From assembly GCA_001856825.1 (NCBI GenBank), contig ATMD01000002.1, positions 4 to 64,003 of the forward strand: a DNA stretch of 64,000 bases, in the 5' to 3' direction. Made by a program: the position numbers and the translations under genes. The DNA is from Thermoplasmatales archaeon I-plasma. GTDB taxonomy: Archaea; Thermoplasmatota; Thermoplasmata; Thermoplasmatales; GCA-001856825. Of the stretch, positions 15,755 through 23,618 are shown piece by piece. Numbering within the stretch: position 1 is the stretch's first letter; each line of letters starts with the position of its first letter. The notes beneath the pieces are model-generated. The model did no database searches. It worked only from the letters and a program-made list of their open reading frames with translations, and had not been told where the DNA came from.

Positions 15755-15994
15755 ATGACGATGCAGATTCCTCTAGAGGTATTAGAAGATTTCACAGAAT
15801 ATGCAAAAAATGCCGAATATGCAAACAGTATTTATCAGGAATTGAAGGGTCACGTAGGTTATTTTGTAGCAATAGCAGAAGGAAGGATACTAGGATACTC
15901 CTCGGACAAAGAAGAATTGACAGAAAAATTCGGGAATATAAAGGGAGTTTACATAGACCTTATAACACCTGAAAACCTAATATGGATCTTATGA
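15755..15994 (+). CDS. DUF5678-like small protein
   Basis: This 79-residue protein matches the pattern of archaeal DUF5678 proteins: a helical lead (YANSIYQELKGHVG), then strands FVAIAEGRILGYSSDKEEL, ending VYIDLITPENLIWIL. The TATA box at about 15726-15734 lies 25-28 bp before ATG 15755, so a leaderless start is chosen over the TTG at 15740. It ends 6 bp before the retropepsin gene. Members of this family are often found beside aspartyl-protease-like genes, which suggests the two work as a pair. Confidence 0.65.
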   Translation: MTMQIPLEVLEDFTEYAKNAEYANSIYQELKGHVGYFVAIAEGRILGYSSDKEELTEKFGNIKGVYIDLITPENLIWIL

Positions 15995-16000
15995 AGATTC

Positions 16001-16492
16001 ATGGCAACTATAAGTCTCGAATGGGACCAGTCAACGAGATTATTTAGGTTGCCTGTTTTAGTTGGAATAAAGACACCTCATACTGTTAAGATGCCTGCGA
16101 CTCCTTCTTATTTTAAAGCTATGTTTTATCTGGACACAGGATCTGGAATTTCAGCTGTAACAGACGATGAAATCTCAAAATTAGGTATTGATTACAATTC
16201 TCTACCTACCGAACAATTAGCAGGAGTAGGGGGTTTTACACAAGGACATTTCTTGACAAACCTGACTTTTACAGTCATAACAAACGGAAGCTCAGAAACC
16301 GTAAATCTTCCAAAGATAAATGTAATGCCTTCAGAAATTTCCAGAAAAGTTGAAACTGGCCGAGGGATGTATAAAAAAAAGGGTACACAGTCTGGAAAGA
16401 TGATATGCCTTCTTGGAATAGATTTTCTAGAAACGATTAAGGGCGTACTATATTTAGATTTTGTAAACAAAAAAGGAGAGATCAGATTTTAG
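16001..16492 (+). CDS. Retropepsin-like aspartyl protease
   Basis: This 163-residue, single-domain protein has the aspartyl protease motif DTGSG in FYLDTGSGISAVT (about 44-56). A flap-like Gly-rich segment (GVGGFTQG, about 75-82) and a second hydrophobic-Gly strand near the C-terminus (CLLGIDFLE) follow. This is the arrangement of retroviral-type proteases that act as homodimers. The catalytic Asp is present. It is the second gene of a unit with the DUF5678-like gene. It has no signal peptide, so it should act in the cytoplasm. Its substrate is unknown, but the small partner is a candidate. Confidence 0.75.
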   Translation: MATISLEWDQSTRLFRLPVLVGIKTPHTVKMPATPSYFKAMFYLDTGSGISAVTDDEISKLGIDYNSLPTEQLAGVGGFTQGHFLTNLTFTVITNGSSETVNLPKINVMPSEISRKVETGRGMYKKKGTQSGKMICLLGIDFLETIKGVLYLDFVNKKGEIRF

Positions 16493-16544
16493 AATCCTAA
16501 TTTAAATAAATGAAGTCGCATGGATTGGGTGTTCAAGCCTTGAT

Positions 16545-16943
16545 TCAAAAGTTATTTCTAAGATCTTCGAATTTTCCCATATTCTTCAGAGATCTCAGGA
16601 ATATAGCCACTATCTCATCTTTGTTGTCTGTCGAGATATTCTCAATGATCTCCTTCTCCTCGTCAGTTATCAGGTTGCTCTTCTTGAGCGCAGAAGTAAC
16701 CTTATCCACTCTTTCATCTAATAGCTTCGCTTCATCGTGATCTAGAGGCCTACCGCACTGTTGACAATATTTGCCAATGGCGGGATTAGGGGACTTGCAG
16801 TAGAGACAGATCCTTGCCTTCCTGATGGATTCTAGTTTCTTTTCTACCTTGACTCCCTGAGCCCCTAATATGGCTCTATCTGCGTCCTTGTCGCTAAAGT
16901 GAACGTAAACTCCCGTCATCCTGGAAGAAGGGATATCCATCAC
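16545..16943 (-). pseudogene. C-terminal remnant of a tyrosine recombinase with zinc ribbon
   Basis: The 132-codon frame resembles only the last third of the integrase at 6816-8060. It begins just before the catalytic tyrosine (TGVYVHFS, Y13, against TRTYVHLS) and keeps the zinc ribbon (C46, C49, C60, C63) and the helical tail. The catalytic Arg, Lys and His boxes are missing, and the DNA upstream (16944-17000) does not encode them. It is not a simple copy, as identity to the intact gene is only partial. It probably derives from an older, related element at this tRNA. The remnant could still be expressed as a small zinc-ribbon protein. Confidence 0.65.
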
Positions 16944-17152
16944 ATTTCTTTTTTAAGTATGGGACCTTTCACTTTTGAAGAAAGTTCAAGTTGCTCAGAT
17001 TAACTCTCGAAGCCCAAAACTTTGCTTATTTATGCAAAAATTATATATTATTCAGCTAGATTCTTTGGTATTTAAAGAAAAGTTATATTTCTACAGACAA
17101 TTATAATAATACCGTGTATAATATCGATAGGGATTTTAACTTTTATTAAGAC

Positions 17153-17167
17153 TCTCCCCCACGGCGT
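17153..17167 (+). repeat. attR: second 15-bp copy of the tRNA-Ser 3' end
   Basis: TCTCCCCCACGGCGT is identical to 6746-6760. Only the tRNA tail is present, without a tRNA body, so this marks the right end of the integrated element. About 200 bp of AT-rich DNA without a gene lies between the integrase remnant and this site. Confidence 0.9.
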
Positions 17168-17208
17168 CCAAAAATAACGTTTAAACACAGAATTGTTATC
17201 TTAATAAG

Positions 17209-17754
17209 ATGAGCGACTGGAATACGCGAATATTGGTTTTCTCTAAAGGAGAAAGTGAAGGAAGATACTTTAATAACAGATCCCTGATAGTCAGAAGGGG
17301 AAAATCCCATACGGAGTTCGATCTACGATTCAATAGTGTTGAGGAGGGGCTGGAGTATGTTTCAAAAGGTGGGGAAATAGATGAGCTTTGCATATTTAGG
17401 AGAGGAGACAGACTCCCGCTAAATGATCTTATAGAAATAAGAAACGGCCTCATATACGGATTCAATTCTATGGATGAGGAAAAATACTGGCTTGCCCACG
17501 AGATCTTCGAAGACTTTTGGAAGCATTACGAAGGCGACTTAAGCACATTTTTTCAGAACGTAGTATTACTATGTGTCTCTATGGTCCATTTCCAGATGAA
17601 CCATGAATCCAACTCTTCCAGGCTCTTCGGTGAAGCAAGGAGAGGGTTACAACACTACATAGATGATGCGGATTCCTGGGAATTTTCATATCCGCTGGAC
17701 AGTAAGATACTGAAAGTACTGAGAGAATCTGCCCTGACTCTCTCCACAGCTTAG
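17209..17754 (+). CDS. DUF309-domain protein
   Basis: This is a 181-residue soluble protein. The C-terminal half (about 90-170) carries the DUF309 signature, here YWLAHEIFEDFWKHYEG, followed by helices with a conserved HFQMNH segment. The N-terminal half is a divergent alpha/beta region. DUF309 proteins are small helical bundles of unknown biochemical function. A TTTAAA promoter motif lies at about 17179-17187, between the attR site and the start, so element insertion left this gene's promoter intact. Its stop overlaps the convergent MFS gene by 4 bp. Confidence 0.8.
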   Translation: MSDWNTRILVFSKGESEGRYFNNRSLIVRRGKSHTEFDLRFNSVEEGLEYVSKGGEIDELCIFRRGDRLPLNDLIEIRNGLIYGFNSMDEEKYWLAHEIFEDFWKHYEGDLSTFFQNVVLLCVSMVHFQMNHESNSSRLFGEARRGLQHYIDDADSWEFSYPLDSKILKVLRESALTLSTA

Positions 17755-18935
17755 CTTCCCCTCTTATTTTCGAGAGTCAGTTTGAATTCTCCGCTTTCCT
17801 TGCCCATAATGTGTACGAATATTGCAAAAGTTGAAATGAAAAGGAATATCGCACTGAATATCAAAAGAGTCTTCTCAAGACCAATCACCGTCGCTGAATA
17901 GCCCAAGAAAGGCTCAGCAAATGCAGTGAGCAGGGAACTGACAAGAAATATTACTGAAAGAACTGTAGCCCTAACTTCTGATGGAACCAGAGCATTCACC
18001 TCCTCACTCAATATGTTGGAATAGAATCCAAATATCACAGAGTTGAGAATTAGAAAGACCAATGAGAATACGTTTTCTATAAGGCCCGGAATGTAAATGG
18101 TGAAAAAAGTGAGCGAGGTGAAGAAAAGCATTGCAAAGAACCTGTTCCTTGCAATGAAGGCAAACCTTTGAGTGCCCAGAGATGCCAATCCCCTCAGTAG
18201 CACGTCTGCGAAAAATATTACGCCAATTAGTCCGGTGGTTATTCCCATTTCCTTATAGTACGGTTGCTTGAATATGAGCATCATATTGAAGTTCAGAAGT
18301 AAAGCAACCCTCAGCAGGATTATGCTCAATATTCTTCTGTCTCTGACATAATGCCCAAGCTTCAGGGCAAGAACTCCATGGATCCGGACCTTCTTCCTCT
18401 CCTTCAGCCTAAGTGTATAAACAGATGAAAATAGGACGACTAGTGCTGTTACAATGACAACAACCTTCAGTCCAATGTACTCTCCAATGTATCCTCCTAT
18501 CAGGGAAGCTATTGCAACTGAGAGCGCTGAAAGAAAGTTCACTACGCCTATTGTCTGAAGGTATCTTAGGCTGTGGGATTCTGAATACTCGTATGTTACA
18601 CTTTCAAGCGCAGTTGAGTTTATTGCAACCCCTACTCCCCAGATAACGTAACTTATCGCGATTCCGATGAAAGTCTGGAATAAACCAAAGAATAAGATTC
18701 CGATTCCTGTCAGCAAGGATGATATGAAGAGTGCATTTCTTCTCCCTATTGAATCGGTGATTCTTCCCATGGGAATGCTTGTTAGGACGATTGAGAGATA
18801 GAAGACAACGTCGAGAATTGTTACGTAAAATATACTGTATCCAATGGCCAGTAGGTACAATACCCACACCGGATTCAAGAGGAGGAACGAATAGAAGAAA
18901 GTATAAGTGTATATGTTTCGAAGTCCACTCTTCAA
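17751..18935 (-). CDS. MFS transporter, probably for sugars or sugar acids
   Basis: This 394-residue membrane protein has about 12 hydrophobic helices and the major facilitator signature between helices 2 and 3 (GRITDSIGRRNAL). It is the last gene of the glucose-catabolism unit, 22 bp after glucose dehydrogenase. It therefore probably imports a sugar or sugar acid using the large proton gradient of an acidophile. The substrate is inferred from context only. Confidence 0.85.
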   Translation of the reverse strand: MKSGLRNIYTYTFFYSFLLLNPVWVLYLLAIGYSIFYVTILDVVFYLSIVLTSIPMGRITDSIGRRNALFISSLLTGIGILFFGLFQTFIGIAISYVIWGVGVAINSTALESVTYEYSESHSLRYLQTIGVVNFLSALSVAIASLIGGYIGEYIGLKVVVIVTALVVLFSSVYTLRLKERKKVRIHGVLALKLGHYVRDRRILSIILLRVALLLNFNMMLIFKQPYYKEMGITTGLIGVIFFADVLLRGLASLGTQRFAFIARNRFFAMLFFTSLTFFTIYIPGLIENVFSLVFLILNSVIFGFYSNILSEEVNALVPSEVRATVLSVIFLVSSLLTAFAEPFLGYSATVIGLEKTLLIFSAIFLFISTFAIFVHIMGKESGEFKLTLENKRGS

Positions 18936-18957
18936 GCTTTAGCTCCTGAAGGGCGAA

Positions 18958-20031
18958 TTACGACCAGGCTATTACCTTTTTTATCTCCTGGTCCTCTTTT
19001 TCGGTGAATATCTTGAGATCCTCTGGCGCATACTTTCCAGTTATAAGTCTATCCATTCCAGTTGTCTTACCGCTTCTCTCTATGAATCTTATTGCTTCAG
19101 CATAGTGTGACTTTGCACCGTCTACGCTTCCGGCTACTACAATGTTCCTGTCCACCAGCTTTTCCAGTACGTCATAGTTGGAAGAAGGCAACTGCCCGCT
19201 TGTTCCGAACATGATAGCAATTCCGTTGTTTGCGATGTTATCTGTAATTTCCTTTAATACGTCCATTGCACCTACTGCATCTATGGCTGCATCCATTGGA
19301 GCATCTTTCACCTTCTTGTCAAGACTTTCTGAAGATGTATCCAGGTATTCTATCTTGTTGAGGTCAAATAAATTTAATATGGTTTCTCCCAGGGGATGGC
19401 GGTTTACCTGGACGACATTCATTCCCAGTGATCTGAAGACGATTGATATCAGGAGTCCTTCCGTACCAGTACCAAAAACATACATGTTTTTACACGCAAG
19501 AGTAGAATCATCGCAGTACCATGGTAACCTCAGTCGTAGGAACTGAAAAGTTTCCTTAATCTTCATTACGTTCTTCAGTGGCTCTGTGAGGACTGCAAGC
19601 CCTAATATGGAAGGGTCATTAACTTTATTCAGGAATCTTGGGTCATCTATGAATTCGTCCCTCATGAAACCATTCTTCCCTCTTATCCCAGCTTCAACAA
19701 AGTCGCCGTCCTCGCAGTAGTCCTGTCTCCCCAGTCTACACATCCTGCATTTGCCAGGCCTTCTGACCATCGGTACTACTATATCCCCTTCCTTGAACCC
19801 TGATTTACCTTTTGGGTCTTCCACTATTCCTACAGCCTCGTGACCAAGGATGAGCGAAGGACCTTTCTCTGGTCTTGCAAACTTGAGGTTCCCAAGTACT
19901 ATTTCCTTATCCGTACCGCATATGCCAGTCTGATACGTTCTTATCTTAATTCCATCTCCTCCTTCAGGGCTTACCTGAGAAAATTTGACTCCTCCGTTGG
20001 GCGGAACAGTTGTAATAGCTCTCATCTTCAT
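18958..20031 (-). CDS. gdh: Glucose/galactose 1-dehydrogenase (zinc-dependent MDR family)
   Basis: This enzyme oxidises glucose or galactose to the lactone with NAD(P)+, the first step of the non-phosphorylative Entner-Doudoroff route. The 357-residue protein aligns well with Thermoplasma acidophilum glucose dehydrogenase. Catalytic zinc ligands are C38 (GICGTD) and H64-E65 (GHEA). The Rossmann motif is GTGTEG (187-192) with N210-R211 after beta 2, as in NADP-preferring members. The structural zinc lobe keeps C95, C98 and C106, but the usual first Cys seems to be missing. Its start overlaps the cyclase-family gene by ATGA. Confidence 0.93.
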   Translation of the reverse strand: MKMRAITTVPPNGGVKFSQVSPEGGDGIKIRTYQTGICGTDKEIVLGNLKFARPEKGPSLILGHEAVGIVEDPKGKSGFKEGDIVVPMVRRPGKCRMCRLGRQDYCEDGDFVEAGIRGKNGFMRDEFIDDPRFLNKVNDPSILGLAVLTEPLKNVMKIKETFQFLRLRLPWYCDDSTLACKNMYVFGTGTEGLLISIVFRSLGMNVVQVNRHPLGETILNLFDLNKIEYLDTSSESLDKKVKDAPMDAAIDAVGAMDVLKEITDNIANNGIAIMFGTSGQLPSSNYDVLEKLVDRNIVVAGSVDGAKSHYAEAIRFIERSGKTTGMDRLITGKYAPEDLKIFTEKEDQEIKKVIAWS

Positions 20032-20651
20032 TCCTCCAGTGCAATTATCCTAGCTGGTGCTCCGTCTCCGTCCTTCACCATAATGGGCATGACTTCTACT
20101 TCGAATGAATGCCCCACCAGTTTTGATAATGGGATTGAGTTGAGATTCTCTGCGATAGGAATGGAAGCACCGAGAAGTATGTGATGCGTCTCGAAATCCG
20201 TTGAGTTCTGAATTTCAGCGGACGGGGAATCTATCCCCACTAGCCTGACTCCATAGTCCCTGAGCCTTTTTGCATCTTCTCCCTTGATATATGAGAAATT
20301 TTCAAAAGTCTTGAAATTCTTCCAGTCATTGTTGTATCCTGTGTAGAGAAGTACAATGTCATAATGTTCTTCAGGCAACTCAAGTGCTTTCGTTGGATTG
20401 TATGATATACATATACCCCTACCCCTTAGATCAGAAATGTCAAGCTGATCTATAGTTTTCCCGCCATCGATGAAATGTGATGGAGCATCTAGATGAGTCC
20501 CCGTATGTGTCCCCATCCTTATTTCCTTAATGTTGTAACCATCCTTCCGAATATTCTTGAACTGCCTTATTTCTGGTACAGGATCTCCCTTGAAGTATGG
20601 CATACCCTCTTCAATTGGCAGGGTTAGATCATGAATAATCAATGTATTCAC
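20028..20651 (-). CDS. Cyclase-family metal hydrolase, candidate gluconolactonase
   Basis: This 207-residue protein belongs to the cyclase/kynurenine formamidase family (PF04199), metal-dependent hydrolases of amides and esters. The metal-binding signature HTGTHLDAPSH spans residues 49-59, and a C-terminal Glu-containing segment (HSFEVEVMPI) completes the site. The gene overlaps both gluconate dehydratase and glucose dehydrogenase by ATGA. Such tight coupling suggests it acts between them, which would make it the lactonase converting gluconolactone to gluconate. The family is clear; the substrate is an inference from position. Confidence 0.85.
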   Translation of the reverse strand: MNTLIIHDLTLPIEEGMPYFKGDPVPEIRQFKNIRKDGYNIKEIRMGTHTGTHLDAPSHFIDGGKTIDQLDISDLRGRGICISYNPTKALELPEEHYDIVLLYTGYNNDWKNFKTFENFSYIKGEDAKRLRDYGVRLVGIDSPSAEIQNSTDFETHHILLGASIPIAENLNSIPLSKLVGHSFEVEVMPIMVKDGDGAPARIIALEE

Positions 20652-21826
20652 TCCTTCTTGAAAGTACCCTTTACTACCCAGGGAGGCTCCTCTTTGTTAA
20701 AAGATTCCATCTTGTTTGTTTTGTACTCACTGAGTATCCTTTCATTGACTTCTATGCCGAGGCCAGGCTTTCCACTCAGGGAGAAATATCCCTTATCCAA
20801 GCTGTAACCTGATTTGACTAGATCCTTCTTCCATTTTGGCCAGAATTTCTCGAAGCTTTCCTGAATTAGGAAATTCGGTATGTTGTAGTCCAGATGAAGG
20901 GTTGCCGCTGTCTGGATAGGGCCAAAAGCATTATGGTATGCAACTTCGACCCCAAACGAGTCTGCAAGCACTGCTGACTCCCTTCCCTGGATTATTCCCC
21001 CCACATTCGTGATATCAGGTTGTATAACGTCTACTAGGTCAGACACAAAATAAGGAAGGAATAGATTCTTGTTTAGCACCCTTTCTCCCAACGCTATTCG
21101 TACCTCTGTCCTCTCCCTTAATCTCTTCAGTCCAATGAATTGGTCAGGGTGTACCGGCTCTTCCACAAAGAACGGCTCCAGGTCCTCAATTCCCTGCGCG
21201 ACCCGTATTGCAGAATTCGCAGAGAATCTGCCGTGGCACTCTATCAGTAGATCAAGGCGTGTTTGCTCTTTCAGAGTCTCTATGATCTTCCTTGCGTCGC
21301 CAACTCCCTTCTCATCTATCTTATCATAATTAGAACCGAACGGATCGAATTTTGCTGCAGTGAATCCCATTCCCTCAACCTCCTTTGCCTTAGCCAGGAA
21401 ATTTTGGGGGGTTATGCAGTTGTCATACCAACCGTTCGCATAGGCTCTCACCTTATCTCTTACCTTTCCACCTAGGAGGTCGTAGATTGGTGCCCCATGC
21501 TCCTTCCCCACAATATCCCACGACGCAATCTCGAAAGCGCTAAGTGCCGCAGTTGACTCCATAGAAACTGGAAGATAGAAGGAGTGTTTGTAGAATTCAA
21601 GATAATTCCTCTCAATCTCTTCAACTTCCCTGCCCAGGAATACCCTCTTTACCTCATTCATTTCTTCGTAAACTGGCCTAGTCATCAGGGTAGTCGGAGC
21701 CTCACCATAACCTACTTCCCCGTCGCTGGTAACAACCTTAAGGACTAATATCGTGGAACTCCAGGGGCTCGACTTTTCACCCTCTTCTCCAAGCTCTAAT
21801 ATTTCAACATCTTTGATTCTTGTCAT
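20648..21826 (-). CDS. D-gluconate/galactonate dehydratase (enolase superfamily)
   Basis: This is a mandelate racemase/muconate lactonising-type enzyme. It dehydrates gluconate (or galactonate) to the 2-keto-3-deoxy acid in the non-phosphorylative Entner-Doudoroff pathway. Metal ligands expected for the barrel are present at E200 (IECHGR), E226/E227 (VEEP) and E252 (ALGER), and the catalytic His is in AYHNAFG (H302), counting from the upstream TTG at 21838. ATG 21826 (MTRIKDVEIL) is the better start. It is the first of three ATGA-coupled genes with the hydrolase and glucose dehydrogenase. KDG aldolase is not in the window. Confidence 0.9.
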   Translation of the reverse strand: MTRIKDVEILELGEEGEKSSPWSSTILVLKVVTSDGEVGYGEAPTTLMTRPVYEEMNEVKRVFLGREVEEIERNYLEFYKHSFYLPVSMESTAALSAFEIASWDIVGKEHGAPIYDLLGGKVRDKVRAYANGWYDNCITPQNFLAKAKEVEGMGFTAAKFDPFGSNYDKIDEKGVGDARKIIETLKEQTRLDLLIECHGRFSANSAIRVAQGIEDLEPFFVEEPVHPDQFIGLKRLRERTEVRIALGERVLNKNLFLPYFVSDLVDVIQPDITNVGGIIQGRESAVLADSFGVEVAYHNAFGPIQTAATLHLDYNIPNFLIQESFEKFWPKWKKDLVKSGYSLDKGYFSLSGKPGLGIEVNERILSEYKTNKMESFNKEEPPWVVKGTFKKE

Positions 21827-21910
21827 ACCTATATCCAACGAAATATGGCTAAAAACATTTCCGAATTAGATTTCCCCCTTTATTCCGCCTTCAATGCTCT
21901 TTTGAGCAAG

Positions 21911-22849
21911 CTACATTCTAGCTTTTGACGACTCGTATATGGCAAGTGCAACAGGAGCCAGTTCAACCGTTTTATCTGCAACCTTAATTAATGGTACGTC
22001 CCTGTAATATTTCCCTAACTCACGATCTACTGATTCCTTTAGTTCCCTAATCAATGAGCGATCATTCTTCATGAGTCCTCCTCCCAGAAATATTGCTTCT
22101 GGATCGAACTCATTTATGTAATTTGAAATTGCAACTGACAAATAATAAACAGTTTCATCTATAAGCAGAGTGCAGAATGGATCGCCCAATCTACTTCCGC
22201 TGAAAATATCCTCTGCAGACAATCTCTCTAGTGGAATGGAAGAAAGGAAAGGGGAACCCCTTATTTCACGCGAGTTCTCTGCGGCCCTCCTGGCAAGCGC
22301 CCTCCCGGATGCCAGGGATTCTATGCAACCTCTTCTTCCACAGCCACAGACCGGTCCATTTGCAAGAATAACTGCATGGCCGAGCTCACCTGCATACCCT
22401 CTTCCTCCCCTGTAAACCTCGTTGTTTATGAAGACCCCTCCACCGATTCCAGTTCCGACGACTAGGTAGACGAAGTTCCTATACTTTTTACCTTTGTCAA
22501 ATAGCTTTACTGAGATAGCCTGGGCAGTTGCATCGTTATCCACAAACACCTCTTGCCGGAAAGCCTTTTCAAGCTTTGCCTTCAGATCGACTGATCCCCA
22601 TCCCATCAGGTTAGGCGCAAAGAGGGTTATCCCTTCGGCGGAAAGAGGGGCGGGAAATATAACTCCTATATGGTCAAAATCATCAAACTGCTGGCCAATA
22701 CTATGAATCTGGTTGATTAGATCCGATACCCCCTTTAGCTTCCTTGTCTTTGCTTCCACTCTCTTCTCTATGTCTCCATTGCTTTTAGCTAGAACTGCAG
22801 TTATCTTTGTTCCCCCAAAATCTAATCCTAGATACTTCTTGTAGGCCAC
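21911..22849 (-). CDS. ROK-family sugar kinase (glucokinase-like)
   Basis: This is a 312-residue ASKHA-fold kinase of the ROK family. It has the N-terminal phosphate loop LGLDFGGTKI, a catalytic Asp in VDNDATAQA, the second phosphate motif VVGTGIGGG and the ROK zinc motif CGCGRRGCIE. A TATA-like element about 25 bp upstream supports GTG 22849 rather than the TTG at 22870. It probably phosphorylates glucose or a related hexose. It lies 85 bp upstream of the gluconate dehydratase start in the same direction, giving the cell a phosphorylating alternative to glucose dehydrogenase. Confidence 0.87.
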   Translation of the reverse strand: MAYKKYLGLDFGGTKITAVLAKSNGDIEKRVEAKTRKLKGVSDLINQIHSIGQQFDDFDHIGVIFPAPLSAEGITLFAPNLMGWGSVDLKAKLEKAFRQEVFVDNDATAQAISVKLFDKGKKYRNFVYLVVGTGIGGGVFINNEVYRGGRGYAGELGHAVILANGPVCGCGRRGCIESLASGRALARRAAENSREIRGSPFLSSIPLERLSAEDIFSGSRLGDPFCTLLIDETVYYLSVAISNYINEFDPEAIFLGGGLMKNDRSLIRELKESVDRELGKYYRDVPLIKVADKTVELAPVALAIYESSKARM

Positions 22850-22887
22850 AACTGAATAGGAACTTATCAAATTTATTCTTTCTTGTG

Positions 22888-23547
22888 TCAGATTATGAAA
22901 GATTCCCCTGGTTTCAGGATAGGGACTTTGAACTGATCACCCAGCGCTTCTCGGAGATCGTTTGGATTGGTGTTTATGGGTGGGAATGTCCCGTAATGCA
23001 TAGGAATTACTATTTCAGATCCGATCATTCTGGCAGCCATTGCGGCCTCCTTTGGACCCATCGTGAAAAAGCCCCCAGTAGGGAGAAGTGAGACCTTTGG
23101 TCTGTACATCTCCCCTATTAGTTTCATATCCCCGAATATGCCTGTATCGCCAGCGTGGTAGATCGTCACATTATCCCCTGTTATTACAGCTCCTGCACAA
23201 TTTCCGCTGTGAACCGCCGGGACCAAGGCCACCTTGATCTTCCCAAAATTGACCTCATTACCAATGTTCATTCCTACCAGGTTTTCCTCCGGAATGCCTG
23301 CGTTTGCGCCAGGTAGTACATTCTCAAACATAGATATCAGTTTAGCTCCCTTGTTCTTGGTTATCTCAAATGCGTCACCCAGATGATCGTCGTGATTGTG
23401 CGTAACTACAACGAAGTCAATCTTCTTCAGGCTTTCTGGTTTAATCGGCGATTTTGGATTGTTCTTGAGGAATGGGTCTACCAGGACAACCGTATCCTTG
23501 AAATCTATCTGCCATGCTGCATGACCATACCAAGTAAGCTTTACCAT
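22888..23547 (-). CDS. Metallo-beta-lactamase-fold hydrolase, UPF0173
   Basis: This 219-residue protein has the metal-binding motif THNHDDHLGD (49-58), a histidine in VPAVHSGN, the HAGDTG bridge Asp and a final PMHYGTFPP histidine. All are typical of the UPF0173 metal-dependent hydrolases, whose substrate is unknown. Length and start (MVKLTWYGHA) match the family. It is on the same strand as the ROK kinase, which begins about 40 bp after its stop. Confidence 0.9.
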   Translation of the reverse strand: MVKLTWYGHAAWQIDFKDTVVLVDPFLKNNPKSPIKPESLKKIDFVVVTHNHDDHLGDAFEITKNKGAKLISMFENVLPGANAGIPEENLVGMNIGNEVNFGKIKVALVPAVHSGNCAGAVITGDNVTIYHAGDTGIFGDMKLIGEMYRPKVSLLPTGGFFTMGPKEAAMAARMIGSEIVIPMHYGTFPPINTNPNDLREALGDQFKVPILKPGESFII

Positions 23548-23618
23548 TTCTCTCCACTCCTCTGACCCATTGTCAACGTTGAATAAAAGATTTTGTTAGT
23601 TCATTTTGGAATCATTTC

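Larger units (their letters stand above)
6746..17167 (+). mobile_element. tRNA-Ser-anchored integrative element, about 10.4 kb
   Basis: The element is bounded by two exact 15-bp copies of the tRNA-Ser 3' end (TCTCCCCCACGGCGT) at 6746-6760 and 17153-17167. The integrase gene starts 56 bp after the tRNA. Inside are a cop/rep-like operon with an SF3 helicase (replication), a repeat-rich non-coding region (candidate origin), small ribbon-helix-helix regulators, membrane and surface proteins, a DUF5678-like/retropepsin pair and an integrase remnant. No capsid or conjugation gene was recognised, so it resembles an integrated plasmid more than a complete virus. The host genes flanking it (dph2 and tRNA on the left, DUF309 on the right) appear intact. 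Confidence 0.87.

Noticed and set aside
6816-17152. CRISPR array or restriction-modification system in the element
   Set aside because: No regularly spaced repeats and no methyltransferase, REase or Cas motif was seen.
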